Both the position numbers and the translations under genes were made by a program. Of a stretch of DNA of 64,000 nucleotides, positions 55,211-63,419 are shown piece after piece. How positions within the stretch are numbered: position 1 is the stretch's first letter; each line of letters opens with the position of its first letter. The notes beneath the pieces are model-generated. The model was not told the origin of the DNA. It ran no database searches and saw only the letters and a program-made list of their open reading frames with translations. Origin of the DNA: Streptomyces sp. TG1A-8 (GTDB lineage Bacteria > Actinomycetota > Actinomycetes > Streptomycetales > Streptomycetaceae). The stretch lies in NCBI RefSeq assembly GCF_030499535.1, contig NZ_JASTLB010000001.1, positions 6,324,001 to 6,388,000 on the forward strand. The letters run 5' to 3'.

Positions 55211-56130
55211 AGACCGTCACCGACAGCGGCACCGCCGCGCACGACACCGCGCACTGCGACGACCTGATGAAGGCCCTGGAGCCGTTCCGCGACTGCGGCC
55301 CCCTCGTCGAGCGCTGGGGCACCGAACTCGCCCGCCGACTGGGCTCCGGCGCCCGGCTGCTCGTCGCGGGCAACGGCGGCAGCGCGGCGCAGGCGCAGCA
55401 CCTCACCGCCGAACTCGTGGGCCGCTACCGCGAGGACCGGGCGCCGTTCTCCGCGCTCGCCCTGCACGCGGACACCTCCTCCACCACCGCGATCGCCAAC
55501 GACTACGGCGTCCGGGAGGTGTTCGCCCGCCAGACCGCCGCGCACGGCCGCCCCGGCGACGTCCTGATGCTGCTGTCCACCAGCGGCGCCAGCGCCAACC
55601 TGCTGGCCGCGGCCGAACGCGCCCACCGCCTCGGCATGACGGTGTGGGCGCTGACCGGCCGGCCCCCCAACCCCCTGCACCGCGCCGCCGACGAGGCGCT
55701 GTGCGTGGACGCCCCGGCGGCCGCCACCGTACAGGAACTGCACCTGGTCGCCGTCCACATGCTCTGCGAGGCCTTCGACGCTGCGGTGGAGCGCGGTGGG
55801 GCGTACGGAACCGGCCCCGCCCCCGGTCCGGACCGGGACGGCGGGCCTGGTGCGAGCGGAGCCCCTCTGAACGGAACCCGCGTGAACAGAACCCATGTGG
55901 ACGGAACCCATGGGACCGAGACCCATGCGGACGAAACCCATGGGGGCGACGCACCCAGTGGGGATGCCCGGACCCCCGAACCGTCCACCGGCCGTCCCGG
56001 CTCTCCGGCCCCGCGTCCGTCCGCGGCCCCGGCCGGCCACCGGCGGGGACGGCAGGCTCGGCGGGAACAACAGGGTCGGCAGGGACAGCAGGGACAGGAA
56101 GGCCGCAAAGCACGGGAGGGAGGCGCATGA
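55207..56130 (+). CDS. gmhA: GmhA-like sedoheptulose-7-phosphate isomerase with repetitive tail
   Basis: 307 residues. The SIS domain (about 20-195) matches GmhA: LLVAGNGGSAAQAQHLTAELVGRYREDRAPFSALAL at 51-86, SSTTAIANDYG near 91, LLSTSGASANLL near 122 and TVQELHLVAVHMLCEAFD near 174 with the metal/catalytic Glu and His. It should convert sedoheptulose 7-phosphate to heptose 7-phosphate. Residues 198-307 are an extra tail with NGTRVNRTHVDGTHGTETHADETHG (a 15-base DNA repeat) and a Gln/Gly/Lys-rich end. 4-base overlaps both sides. Confidence 0.87.
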   Translation: MKTVTDSGTAAHDTAHCDDLMKALEPFRDCGPLVERWGTELARRLGSGARLLVAGNGGSAAQAQHLTAELVGRYREDRAPFSALALHADTSSTTAIANDYGVREVFARQTAAHGRPGDVLMLLSTSGASANLLAAAERAHRLGMTVWALTGRPPNPLHRAADEALCVDAPAAATVQELHLVAVHMLCEAFDAAVERGGAYGTGPAPGPDRDGGPGASGAPLNGTRVNRTHVDGTHGTETHADETHGGDAPSGDARTPEPSTGRPGSPAPRPSAAPAGHRRGRQARREQQGRQGQQGQEGRKAREGGA

Positions 56131-57572
56131 ACAACGCCCGCACCCCTCTGCCCCCTCTGCTGGTCGTCGGGGACGCCCTGCTCGACCACGACCTGTGCGG
56201 CCGGGCCGAACGGCTCGCCCCCGACGCGCCCGTGCCCGTCGTGCACGGCACCCGGCGCAGCTCGCGGCCCGGTGGCGCGGCCCTCGCCGCCTGCCTGGCC
56301 GCCGCCGACGGCCGCCCGGTCACCCTCGTCACCGCCCTCGGCACCGACGGGGCCAGCGACACCCTGCGGGACCTGCTGGCCGACCGGGTGGACCTGGTCG
56401 AGGTGCCGCTGGACGGCGCGCTGAGCAGCAAGACCCGCGTCCTCGCCGGGGACCGGCCGCTGCTGCGCCTCGACGACGGCGAGGGACGTGCCCGCGGGGC
56501 GACGCGGGCCGCCGCCACCGCGGTCGCCGCGGCGGCGGCCGTCCTGGTCGCCGACTACGGCCGGGGCACCGCCGACGTCCTGCGGGAGGCCCTCGCCGAG
56601 GCCGCCGCGCGGGCACCCGTGGTGTGGGACCCGCACGTGCGGGGCAGGCCGCCGGTCCCCGGTGTCCGGCTGGCCACCCCCTCCGCCCAGGAGGCCCGCG
56701 CCTTCGCCCAGCAGCTCGGCCGGGACGGCGAACCCGGCGAGGAGGCCGGGCTGCGCTCGGCGGCCCGGGACGCCCGTGTCCTGATCGGCGCCTGGCAGGC
56801 GCAGGCCGTCGCGGTGACCCTCGGCGAGCGCGGCGCGCTGCTCTCGCACGGCGAGACCCCGCTGCTGGTGCCGACCCCGGCCACCGCTGCAGGCGATCCC
56901 TGCGGCGCCGGCGACCGGTTCGCCGCCACCGCCGCCGGCCTCCTCGCCGACGGCGCTCTGACCGAGGCCGCCGTCCAGGGCGCCGTCCACGCCGCCACCC
57001 GCTACGTGGCCGGGGGCGGCGCCCGCGCGGTCGCCGCCCCCGACGTGCGGGGAGCGCTCCCCGACCCGCCGGCCGACGGCACCGGGGACCCCACGGCCGA
57101 CGCCCGGCGCACCGCCGCCCGGGTGCGGGCCGCGGGCGGCACCGTCGTCGCCGCCGGCGGCTGCTTCGACCTGCTGCACGCCGGTCACGTCGCCCTGCTG
57201 GAGGCCGCCCGCCGGGCCGGCGACTGTCTGATCGTCTGCGTCAACTCCGACGACTCGGTCCGCAGGCGCAAGGGCGGCGGCCGCCCCCTGGTCCCGGCCG
57301 CCGACCGGGTCCTGGTGCTGCGTGCCCTGGAGTGCGTCGACGCGGTCGCCGTCTTCGCCGAGGACACCCCCGAACGCGTCCTCGGCGAACTGCGCCCGCA
57401 CATCTGGGCCAAGGGCGGCGACTACGCCCGCACCCGGCTGCCCGAACAGCCCCTGGTGGAGAGCTGGGGCGGACAGGTGCTGCTGCTGCCCTACCTGGAC
57501 GGCCGCTCCACCACCGGCCTCGCCCGCCGCGCGGCCGAGGCGCCCGCACCCACGGGAGGAACCACCCGGTGA
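56127..57572 (+). CDS. hldE: Bifunctional heptose kinase/adenylyltransferase HldE (RfaE)
   Basis: 481 residues. The N-terminal PfkB-type kinase (about 1-310) shows LLVVGDALLDHDLCGRAERL, GGAALAACLAAADGR and the anion-hole/catalytic DPCGAGDRFAATAAG near 253. The C-terminal nucleotidyltransferase (about 330-470) shows GGCFDLLHAGHVALLEAARR with the HAGH motif, NSDDSVRRRKGGGRP and HIWAKGGDYARTRLPE. Both parts are intact, so one protein should phosphorylate heptose 7-phosphate at C1 and later adenylylate heptose 1-phosphate to ADP-heptose. Overlaps gmhA (ATGA) and the next GT9 (GTGA). Confidence 0.93.
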   Translation: MNNARTPLPPLLVVGDALLDHDLCGRAERLAPDAPVPVVHGTRRSSRPGGAALAACLAAADGRPVTLVTALGTDGASDTLRDLLADRVDLVEVPLDGALSSKTRVLAGDRPLLRLDDGEGRARGATRAAATAVAAAAAVLVADYGRGTADVLREALAEAAARAPVVWDPHVRGRPPVPGVRLATPSAQEARAFAQQLGRDGEPGEEAGLRSAARDARVLIGAWQAQAVAVTLGERGALLSHGETPLLVPTPATAAGDPCGAGDRFAATAAGLLADGALTEAAVQGAVHAATRYVAGGGARAVAAPDVRGALPDPPADGTGDPTADARRTAARVRAAGGTVVAAGGCFDLLHAGHVALLEAARRAGDCLIVCVNSDDSVRRRKGGGRPLVPAADRVLVLRALECVDAVAVFAEDTPERVLGELRPHIWAKGGDYARTRLPEQPLVESWGGQVLLLPYLDGRSTTGLARRAAEAPAPTGGTTR

Positions 57573-58561
57573 CCCCCGCCCCGCACCCCCCGCGGGTCCT
57601 GGTGCTGCGCGCACTGGGTCTCGGTGACCTGCTGGCCGGCGTGCCCGCGCTGCGCGCCATCCGCCGCGCCTTCGCCGGCCACCGGGTCGTCCTCGCCCTG
57701 CCGCCCGGCCTCACCGAGGCCGCCCTGTCCACCGGCGCCGTCGACACCGTGCTGCCGGCCGAGGCGCCCGGACGGGCGGTGCCGTCCCTCGGCCACTGGA
57801 GTGGACCGCCCCCCGACGTGGCGATCGACCTGCACGGCAACGGCCCCGAGAGCCGCGACGCCCTGGCGGCCCTGCGCCCGTGCCGCCTGCTCGCCCACGC
57901 CCTCCCGGACTCCCCGCCCTGGCGGCCCGAGGACCACGAACGGGACCGCTGGTGCGCCTTCCTGCGCGCCCACGGCATCCCGGCCGACCCGCGCGACCTG
58001 CGCCTGCCCCGCCCCGCTGCGCCGTCCCCGGCGCCCGGCGCGGTGGTGGTGCACCCCGGCGCCGCGTCCGGGTCGCGCCGCTGGCCGGGCGAGCGGTTCG
58101 CCGCCGTCGTCCGGTGCCTGCGCGCCGCCGGACATCACGTGGTCCTCACCGGGGGACCCGGCGAGGACGCCCTGGTGCGGTCGGTCGCCGAGCGCGGCGG
58201 ACAGCCCGCGTCCGGCGTCCTGGCCGGCGGCCTGCCCTTCGCCGACCTGTCGGCCCTGGTGGCCGGGGCGTCCCTGGTGCTCAGCGGCGACACCGGACTC
58301 GCCCACCTCGCGGTGGCGCACGGCACCCGTTCGGTCACCCTGTTCGGACCGGTCTCCCCGCGGCTGTGGGGCCCGCCGCCCGGCCCCGGCCACCTGGCCC
58401 TGTGGAAACCCGGCCCGCCCGGCGACCCGCACGGCCGCACCCCCGACGCCCGGCTGCTGCGCATCCGCACCGCGGAGGTCGCCGCCGCCTGCCTGACCCA
58501 GCTCCGGCGCGTGCGCCCCGGGCCGGGGCGCACACCCGCGGAGGCGGCCCGTGCCCACTGA
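57569..58561 (+). CDS. Second family 9 glycosyltransferase (heptosyltransferase-like)
   Basis: 330 residues: VLVLRALGLGDLLAGVPALRAIRRAF, VAIDLHGNGPESRDALAALRP near 88, VVVHPGAASGSRRWPGERF near 158 and LSGDTGLAHLAVAHGTRSVTLFGP near 241. It is clearly related to the GT9 at 52012 but distinct, so two heptose transfers, or heptose on two positions, are likely. GTG 57569 overlaps hldE. Its end overlaps the next gene by 11 bases. Confidence 0.9.
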   Translation: MTPAPHPPRVLVLRALGLGDLLAGVPALRAIRRAFAGHRVVLALPPGLTEAALSTGAVDTVLPAEAPGRAVPSLGHWSGPPPDVAIDLHGNGPESRDALAALRPCRLLAHALPDSPPWRPEDHERDRWCAFLRAHGIPADPRDLRLPRPAAPSPAPGAVVVHPGAASGSRRWPGERFAAVVRCLRAAGHHVVLTGGPGEDALVRSVAERGGQPASGVLAGGLPFADLSALVAGASLVLSGDTGLAHLAVAHGTRSVTLFGPVSPRLWGPPPGPGHLALWKPGPPGDPHGRTPDARLLRIRTAEVAAACLTQLRRVRPGPGRTPAEAARAH

Positions 58562-59489
58562 ACAGGTCCCCGGCACCACCCGCCCGGCCACCGGCGGACC
58601 CGATCCCCGGATCACGGTCGCCGTCATCACCCGTGACCGGTGCGCGAGCCTGCTGCGCACCCTCGACACCCTGGCCGCGCTGCCCGAGAAGCCGTCCGTG
58701 ATCGTCGTCGACAACTCCCGCGACGACACCACGCGCGCGGCCCTGAACGGCCACCCGGCGGTCAGCCGCCTGCTGCGGCCCGGCGGGAACACCGGTGCCC
58801 TGGGCCGCAACCTCGCCGTCCGGCACGCCCGCACCCCCTACGTCGCCTTCAGCGACGACGACTCCTGGTGGACCCCCGGCTCGCTGCGGCGCGCCGCCGA
58901 CCTCCTGGACCGCCACCCACGGCTCGGCCTGCTCGCCGCCCGCACCCTCGTCGGCGAGGAAGCCGCCGAGGATCCCCTGAACGCGGTCCTCGCGGCGTCC
59001 CCCCTGCCCCGCGACCCGGACCTGCCCGGCCGCCCGGTCCTGGGCTTCCTCGGCTGTGCCTGCGTGGTGCGCCGGGAGGCCTTCCTCCGCGTCGGCGGTT
59101 ACCACCCGCTGCTCTTCTTCGGCGGGGAGGAGACCCTGCTCGCCTACGACCTCGCGGCCGACGGCTGGGGCGTCGCCTACGAACCGTCCCTGAGCGCCCG
59201 CCACCACCCGGGCACGGGTGACCGCACCGGCCGCTCCTCGCTCGTCCGGCGCAACCACGTGCTGACCGCCTGGCTGCGCCGTCCCTGGCCCGTCGCCCTG
59301 CGGGCCGGCACCGGCCTCGCGCTGGCCGCCGCCGCGGACCGGCCCGGCGCCCGCCGCGCCCTGCGGGAGACCCTCCGGCGGCTGCCGGCCGCCGTCGTCC
59401 GGCGCCGCACCCTGCCCCCGCACGTCGAACACGCGGCCCGCCTGCTCGACCACCCCGCAGCCGGGCGCCCGGAGGGAGAGGGCCGATGA
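58551..59489 (+). CDS. Family 2 glycosyltransferase, sister of the next gene
   Basis: 312 residues. GT-A features are ITVAVITRDRCASLLRTLDTLAAL, SVIVVDNSRDDT, GGNTGALGRNLAVRHARTPYVAFSDDDSWWTPGSLRRAADLL with the DDD metal motif near 100, and FFGGEETLLAYDLAADGWG near 188 with the catalytic acid. It shares the run GRNLAV-x7-TPYVAF-x-DDDSWW with the next gene, so the two arose by duplication. GTG 58551 has GGAGG upstream and starts inside the preceding gene. Confidence 0.88.
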   Translation: MPTEQVPGTTRPATGGPDPRITVAVITRDRCASLLRTLDTLAALPEKPSVIVVDNSRDDTTRAALNGHPAVSRLLRPGGNTGALGRNLAVRHARTPYVAFSDDDSWWTPGSLRRAADLLDRHPRLGLLAARTLVGEEAAEDPLNAVLAASPLPRDPDLPGRPVLGFLGCACVVRREAFLRVGGYHPLLFFGGEETLLAYDLAADGWGVAYEPSLSARHHPGTGDRTGRSSLVRRNHVLTAWLRRPWPVALRAGTGLALAAAADRPGARRALRETLRRLPAAVVRRRTLPPHVEHAARLLDHPAAGRPEGEGR

Positions 59490-60406
59490 GTCGCCCACCG
59501 CACCGGCAGGGCCAGGACGACCGTACGACGGTCGTCCTGATCACCCACGGCCGCCGCGCCGAACTCCTGCGCACCCTCGCCCTGCTGCGGCGGCTGCCCG
59601 AGCGCCCCCGCGTGATCGTCACCGACAACGCCTCGGCCGACGGGAGCGCCCGGGCGGTCGCCCGGGACTTCCCCGAGATGACCCTGCTGCGCCCCGGCCG
59701 CAATCTCGGGGCGATCGGCCGCAACCTGGCCGTCCAGCAGGTCCGCACCCCCTACGTCGCCTTCTGCGACGACGACAGCTGGTGGGCGCCGGGCAGCCTG
59801 CGCCGGGCCGCCGACCTGCTCGCCGCCCGGCCGCGGCTCGCTGCCGTCACCGCACGGATCGTCGTCGAACCGGGCGGCGCCGAGGACCCCGTCGTGCGCG
59901 AACTGCGCGAGTCGCCCCTGCCGGGCCCCGACTGGCTGCCTGGACCCGCCCTCGGCTCCTTCCTCGCCGCCGCCACCGTGCTGCGCACCGACGCCTTCCG
60001 CGCCGCCGGCGGTTTCCACCCCGGTCTGTGGCTCGGCGGCGAGGAGGAACTGCTCGCGTGCGACCTGCTCCGGCAGGGCTGGTGGCTCGCCTACGCCGAG
60101 GAGCTCACCGTCCACCACCAGGCCTCCCGGCTGCGCGACAGCACCGCGCGCCGTGTCCTCGGCATCCGCAACACGCTGTGGTTCACCTGGCTGCGCCGAC
60201 CCCTGCTGCCGGCGCTGCACCGCACCGGCCACCTGCTGCGCACCGTGCCCCGCGACGCCGCCTCCGTGCGCGCGTTCGCCCACGCCACGGCCGGACTGCC
60301 CTGGGTGCTGCGCCACCGCGACCCGGTGCCGCCGGACCTGGAGCACCGGCTGGCCGCGCTGGAGCGGGCCCGCCGGACCTCACCCGCACGGCGGTACGTC
60401 GGATGA
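59486..60406 (+). CDS. Family 2 glycosyltransferase, duplicate of the preceding gene
   Basis: 306 residues with the same layout: TTVVLITHGRRAELLRTLALL, RVIVTDNASADGS, NLGAIGRNLAVQQVRTPYVAFCDDDSWWAPGSLRRAADLL and LWLGGEEELLACDLLRQGWW. It differs from its sister mainly in the C-terminal acceptor part, so it likely adds the same type of donor at another position. Last gene of the operon; it overlaps its sister by ATGA, and about 210 bases without a gene follow. Confidence 0.88.
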   Translation: MSRPPHRQGQDDRTTVVLITHGRRAELLRTLALLRRLPERPRVIVTDNASADGSARAVARDFPEMTLLRPGRNLGAIGRNLAVQQVRTPYVAFCDDDSWWAPGSLRRAADLLAARPRLAAVTARIVVEPGGAEDPVVRELRESPLPGPDWLPGPALGSFLAAATVLRTDAFRAAGGFHPGLWLGGEEELLACDLLRQGWWLAYAEELTVHHQASRLRDSTARRVLGIRNTLWFTWLRRPLLPALHRTGHLLRTVPRDAASVRAFAHATAGLPWVLRHRDPVPPDLEHRLAALERARRTSPARRYVG

Positions 60407-60618
60407 GCCGGCACGCCCGGCTCCGGCCGGCGCACGCCGGCTCGATCCGGCGCCCCGCCCCGCACGTCACCGGCACTGCCGGGGTCCGCGTGCCGGCGGG
60501 AACGGGTGCCGCGCCCGCGCGCGGCCCGGTTGAGAGTCGGGTCCCGGCCGTGCACTGTGGTGCGAGGTCGGGCAAAGGCCCTCGAGAGTTCCGTGTGACG
60601 TCCTGACTGGGTGATGCC

Positions 60619-62145
60619 ATGAAATCCTCCCCCGACCGCCCGGTCGCACCGCCCCGCCTCGTCATCGAGCAGTCCGTGGTCGAGGGGCTGTCCGCCGAGG
60701 GTGCCCTGCTCCTGCGCATGTCCGGCAGCCCGGACCCGTACCGCGCCGAGGAGTGGTGCGAGGAACTGCGCGGCCACCTGGAGCGGGCCGACCGCGCCGG
60801 ACTGCGGCCCGTCCTGGACATGGCCCACGTGCAGCTGGGCGGCGCCGCCGCCCTGCGCACCCTCGGCGAGACCGCCCGCTCGCGCGCCGGCCGTCCGGAC
60901 CTGATCGTGGTCCGCGCCCGCCCGGGTGTCCGCGAGGCGGTGCACCTCGCGGGTCTGGACGGCGTACGGCTGTACGCCACCCTCGAGGAGGCGCTGCAGG
61001 AGCTGGCCCGCGCCGCCGCCCCGGTGGAGGACCTGCCCGCCTGGCGGTCGCAGATCGCGGACCAGCTGAGCCCGTCCTACGAGGACCTGCACAAGGAGGT
61101 CCGCGCCCTGCGCGCGCGGGTGCGCACCGCTCCGGTGATCGGCATGGCCCAGGGCACCCTCATGACCCGCTACGGCCTGCCCGACTCCGGCACCGCCTTC
61201 CGCGTGCTGCGCGAGACCTCGCAGCGGTTCAACGTGCCGCTGCGCGTCCTGGTGTCCGCGGTGGTCGCGGCCCGGCCGCCGGACGGCGAGGTGTGGTTCC
61301 CGGGACGGCGTCCGCTGCCCGTGCCGCCGTTGAGGTTCCTCCTCCGCGGCGGCACGGACCCGCGCTGCCGCCGCCGGATGACCGACGCCGTGCTGCACGG
61401 GGCGCTGGCCGCCGGCCGGGCCGCCGCGGGGTACGTGCGGTTCGTCGACCCCGCGGTGGACGCCTTGGTGCTGGAGACGCACCACGGCTGTGCGGAGACG
61501 TTCCTGGACCACCTCGTCCGCGGCGGCCGGGAGGAGGGAACGGCGGACGCCGCCGCCCGGACCGAGCGCCGCCAAGTGAGCGTGCCGGACGTGCGCGCCA
61601 CCCCGCTGCTGACCGACGACAGCCGGCGCGTCCTGCTGGCCGCGGGCGTCCGGGCGCTGCAGAGCATCCCCGTCGTCTCCCCGGCCGGGCCCTGCACCGG
61701 CGTGATCACCCTGCACTGGCCAGACGCCGGGCACCGGCCGAGCGCCGAACGGGCCGGCGCGCTCGGCCTGCTGGCCGGTGACACGGCGGTCTGGCTGAGC
61801 TGGTACCACCGCTCGGTCCTCCTCGACGCCCTGGAGCACGTCCACCGGACGCTGACCCGGCCCGGACCCGGCACCCGCCGGTGTGCGCCGCCCGGCGTCA
61901 CCGGGGAACCCGGACCGCGCACGCAGGACGCGCCACCGGCGACAGCCGGGCGCATGTCCGATCCGCAGCAGCCCGGACGGCGGCGCGGTGACAAGGGGGG
62001 CGCCACCCCGCAGGGCAGCGGCGAGCTCAGGACCGGCCGGCCCGCCGGCGGCACGGGCGGACGCCCCCGCGGCCAGGACAGGGGCGGCAGGGGCGGGGGA
62101 GGGGGCGGCGGGGTTCCGCAGGCCCAGTGGCCCGGCCACCCCTGA
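60619..62145 (+). CDS. STAS-ANTAR-GAF regulatory protein
   Basis: 508 residues. An N-terminal STAS-like domain (about 12-135; EGALLLRMSGSPDPYRAEEW, LRPVLDMAHVQLGGAAALRTLG) is followed by an ANTAR RNA-binding domain (about 157-213; LHKEVRALRARVRTAPVIGMAQGTLMTRYGL, then TAFRVLRETSQRFNVPLRVL). A GAF-like sensor spans about 235-400, and a 100-residue Gly/Pro/Arg/Gln-rich tail ends it. ANTAR proteins act by transcription antitermination, so target hairpins may exist elsewhere. ATG 60619 has only a weak ribosome site. Confidence 0.82.
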   Translation: MKSSPDRPVAPPRLVIEQSVVEGLSAEGALLLRMSGSPDPYRAEEWCEELRGHLERADRAGLRPVLDMAHVQLGGAAALRTLGETARSRAGRPDLIVVRARPGVREAVHLAGLDGVRLYATLEEALQELARAAAPVEDLPAWRSQIADQLSPSYEDLHKEVRALRARVRTAPVIGMAQGTLMTRYGLPDSGTAFRVLRETSQRFNVPLRVLVSAVVAARPPDGEVWFPGRRPLPVPPLRFLLRGGTDPRCRRRMTDAVLHGALAAGRAAAGYVRFVDPAVDALVLETHHGCAETFLDHLVRGGREEGTADAAARTERRQVSVPDVRATPLLTDDSRRVLLAAGVRALQSIPVVSPAGPCTGVITLHWPDAGHRPSAERAGALGLLAGDTAVWLSWYHRSVLLDALEHVHRTLTRPGPGTRRCAPPGVTGEPGPRTQDAPPATAGRMSDPQQPGRRRGDKGGATPQGSGELRTGRPAGGTGGRPRGQDRGGRGGGGGGGVPQAQWPGHP

Positions 62146-62204
62146 TCCGCTGCGGAGCGGGCCGGCCCCGGGCATCCGCGGGACCGGCACGGCCGGGGAC
62201 CCTC

Positions 62205-62255
<51 letters not shown>

Positions 62256-62437
62256 TCCCGGAGCGGATGCCCGCCGAGCGGAGTGCCGTGGGCGACGCGA
62301 GGCGGCGGGCCAACGTGGCGCACGTTGTTCGTGCTCGTCGGGGAGTGGATGCGCGTACCGGCTGCCAAGGCGGAACGAGCCGTTCGGACGGGGCGGGGCC
62401 CACCGGCCCACCGGTCCGCAGTCGCTCTCCGTCCAAT

Positions 62438-62803
62438 TCAGTGGGCGCCCAGTCCGCCGCCGCCGAACGAGCCGCTCGACCCCTTGTCCCAGCGCGGGCG
62501 CTCCTTGGAGTCGGTGGGCCTGGAGCGCATGTTGGTCAGTTCGTGCGGCAGGAGCGCGCGACCGCCCTTGGGAACACGGGGGATCTCCGCCGACTCCCGG
62601 TTCTGCCGCTCCTCGCGCACGGCGCCCTCGGGCGGCAGCTGCGTCTGCTCGTCGGCCCGCGGCCGGGGAGGCTCGCGGTACTTGACGCGGGAGTTCATCC
62701 ACATGCCGCCGGCGAGCAGCGCCAGCACGGCCGCGGCCACCACGAAGAGGGCGAGACTCATGAGGCCGCTCGCCGCGGCCATCTGCATCGTTGCGGTGCT
62801 CAT
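62438..62803 (-). CDS. Small membrane protein resembling DUF6479
   Basis: 121 residues. One N-terminal membrane helix (about 12-35; LMSLALFVVAAAVLALLAGGM) is followed by a hydrophilic cytoplasmic part that ends TDSKERPRWDKGSSGSFGGG. The latter, with PHELTNMRSRP before it, is how I remember Streptomyces DUF6479 proteins. Function unknown. ATG 62803 was chosen over the longer frame because the helix starts soon after. TATCCG lies 6 bases upstream of the ATG, so a leaderless mRNA is possible. Confidence 0.75.
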   Translation of the reverse strand: MSTATMQMAAASGLMSLALFVVAAAVLALLAGGMWMNSRVKYREPPRPRADEQTQLPPEGAVREERQNRESAEIPRVPKGGRALLPHELTNMRSRPTDSKERPRWDKGSSGSFGGGGLGAH

Positions 62804-62945
62804 GCACCCCGGATACCCGCTCGAAAATAAGCAAATCAGGCATTTCGGGTTGCCGGGTGCGCGCACACGGCGACAGGACCCGCTCGCAGGCCCCCCCGTC
62901 GCCCCCGACGGGTTTGCCGCCCGCCGCCCCGGCTACCCGCCCGGT

Positions 62946-63320
62946 GTGACACCGCCGACTTCGCAACAGCAGCTCTACCAGTTCCTGGAGGACCGGTTCA
63001 CGTGCGCCCAGGCGTGCACGGAGTGCGCCCGGGCCTGTGCGGTACGCGCGAGCCTGGTGGACCCGGACGGTACCGAGTGCCAGGAACGCGCGCGCCGGCT
63101 GGGCATCATGTGCGCGGAGGTCTGCGACGCGACCTGCCGCATGCTGTCCGAGCAGAACCGCCAGGACGAGGAGGCGATAAGGATCCAGTTGGAGTGGTGC
63201 CGCTCGGTCTGCCTGGAGTGTGCGCACGCCTTCGACGCGCAGCCCGGGGCCGAATCGGCCGCCGCGGCCTGCCGGGCCTGCGCCGCGGCCTGCACCGACT
63301 TCATGGCGACCTTGAACTGA
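62946..63320 (+). CDS. Four-helix-bundle copper-binding (Cys-rich) protein
   Basis: 124 residues with 15 Cys arranged mostly as Cx3C/Cx2C pairs along helices (CAQACTECARAC, CAEVCDATC, CRSVCLECAHAF, CRACAAAC). This is the pattern of the DUF326/Csp family that stores Cu(I) inside a four-helix bundle. No Tat signal, so it is of the cytosolic Csp3 kind. The GTG start at 62946 fits the first helix. It may buffer copper for oxidases or copper enzymes. Confidence 0.88.
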   Translation: MTPPTSQQQLYQFLEDRFTCAQACTECARACAVRASLVDPDGTECQERARRLGIMCAEVCDATCRMLSEQNRQDEEAIRIQLEWCRSVCLECAHAFDAQPGAESAAAACRACAAACTDFMATLN

Positions 63321-63419
63321 GCCCCGGCGGGCGGGGCGCCGGCGCGCCGCGGCGGCCCGGTCCGCCGCCCCGCCCGGCACGCCCCTGGCGCGGTGGATCA
63401 GCGCGTGTTACGAAGGGCC

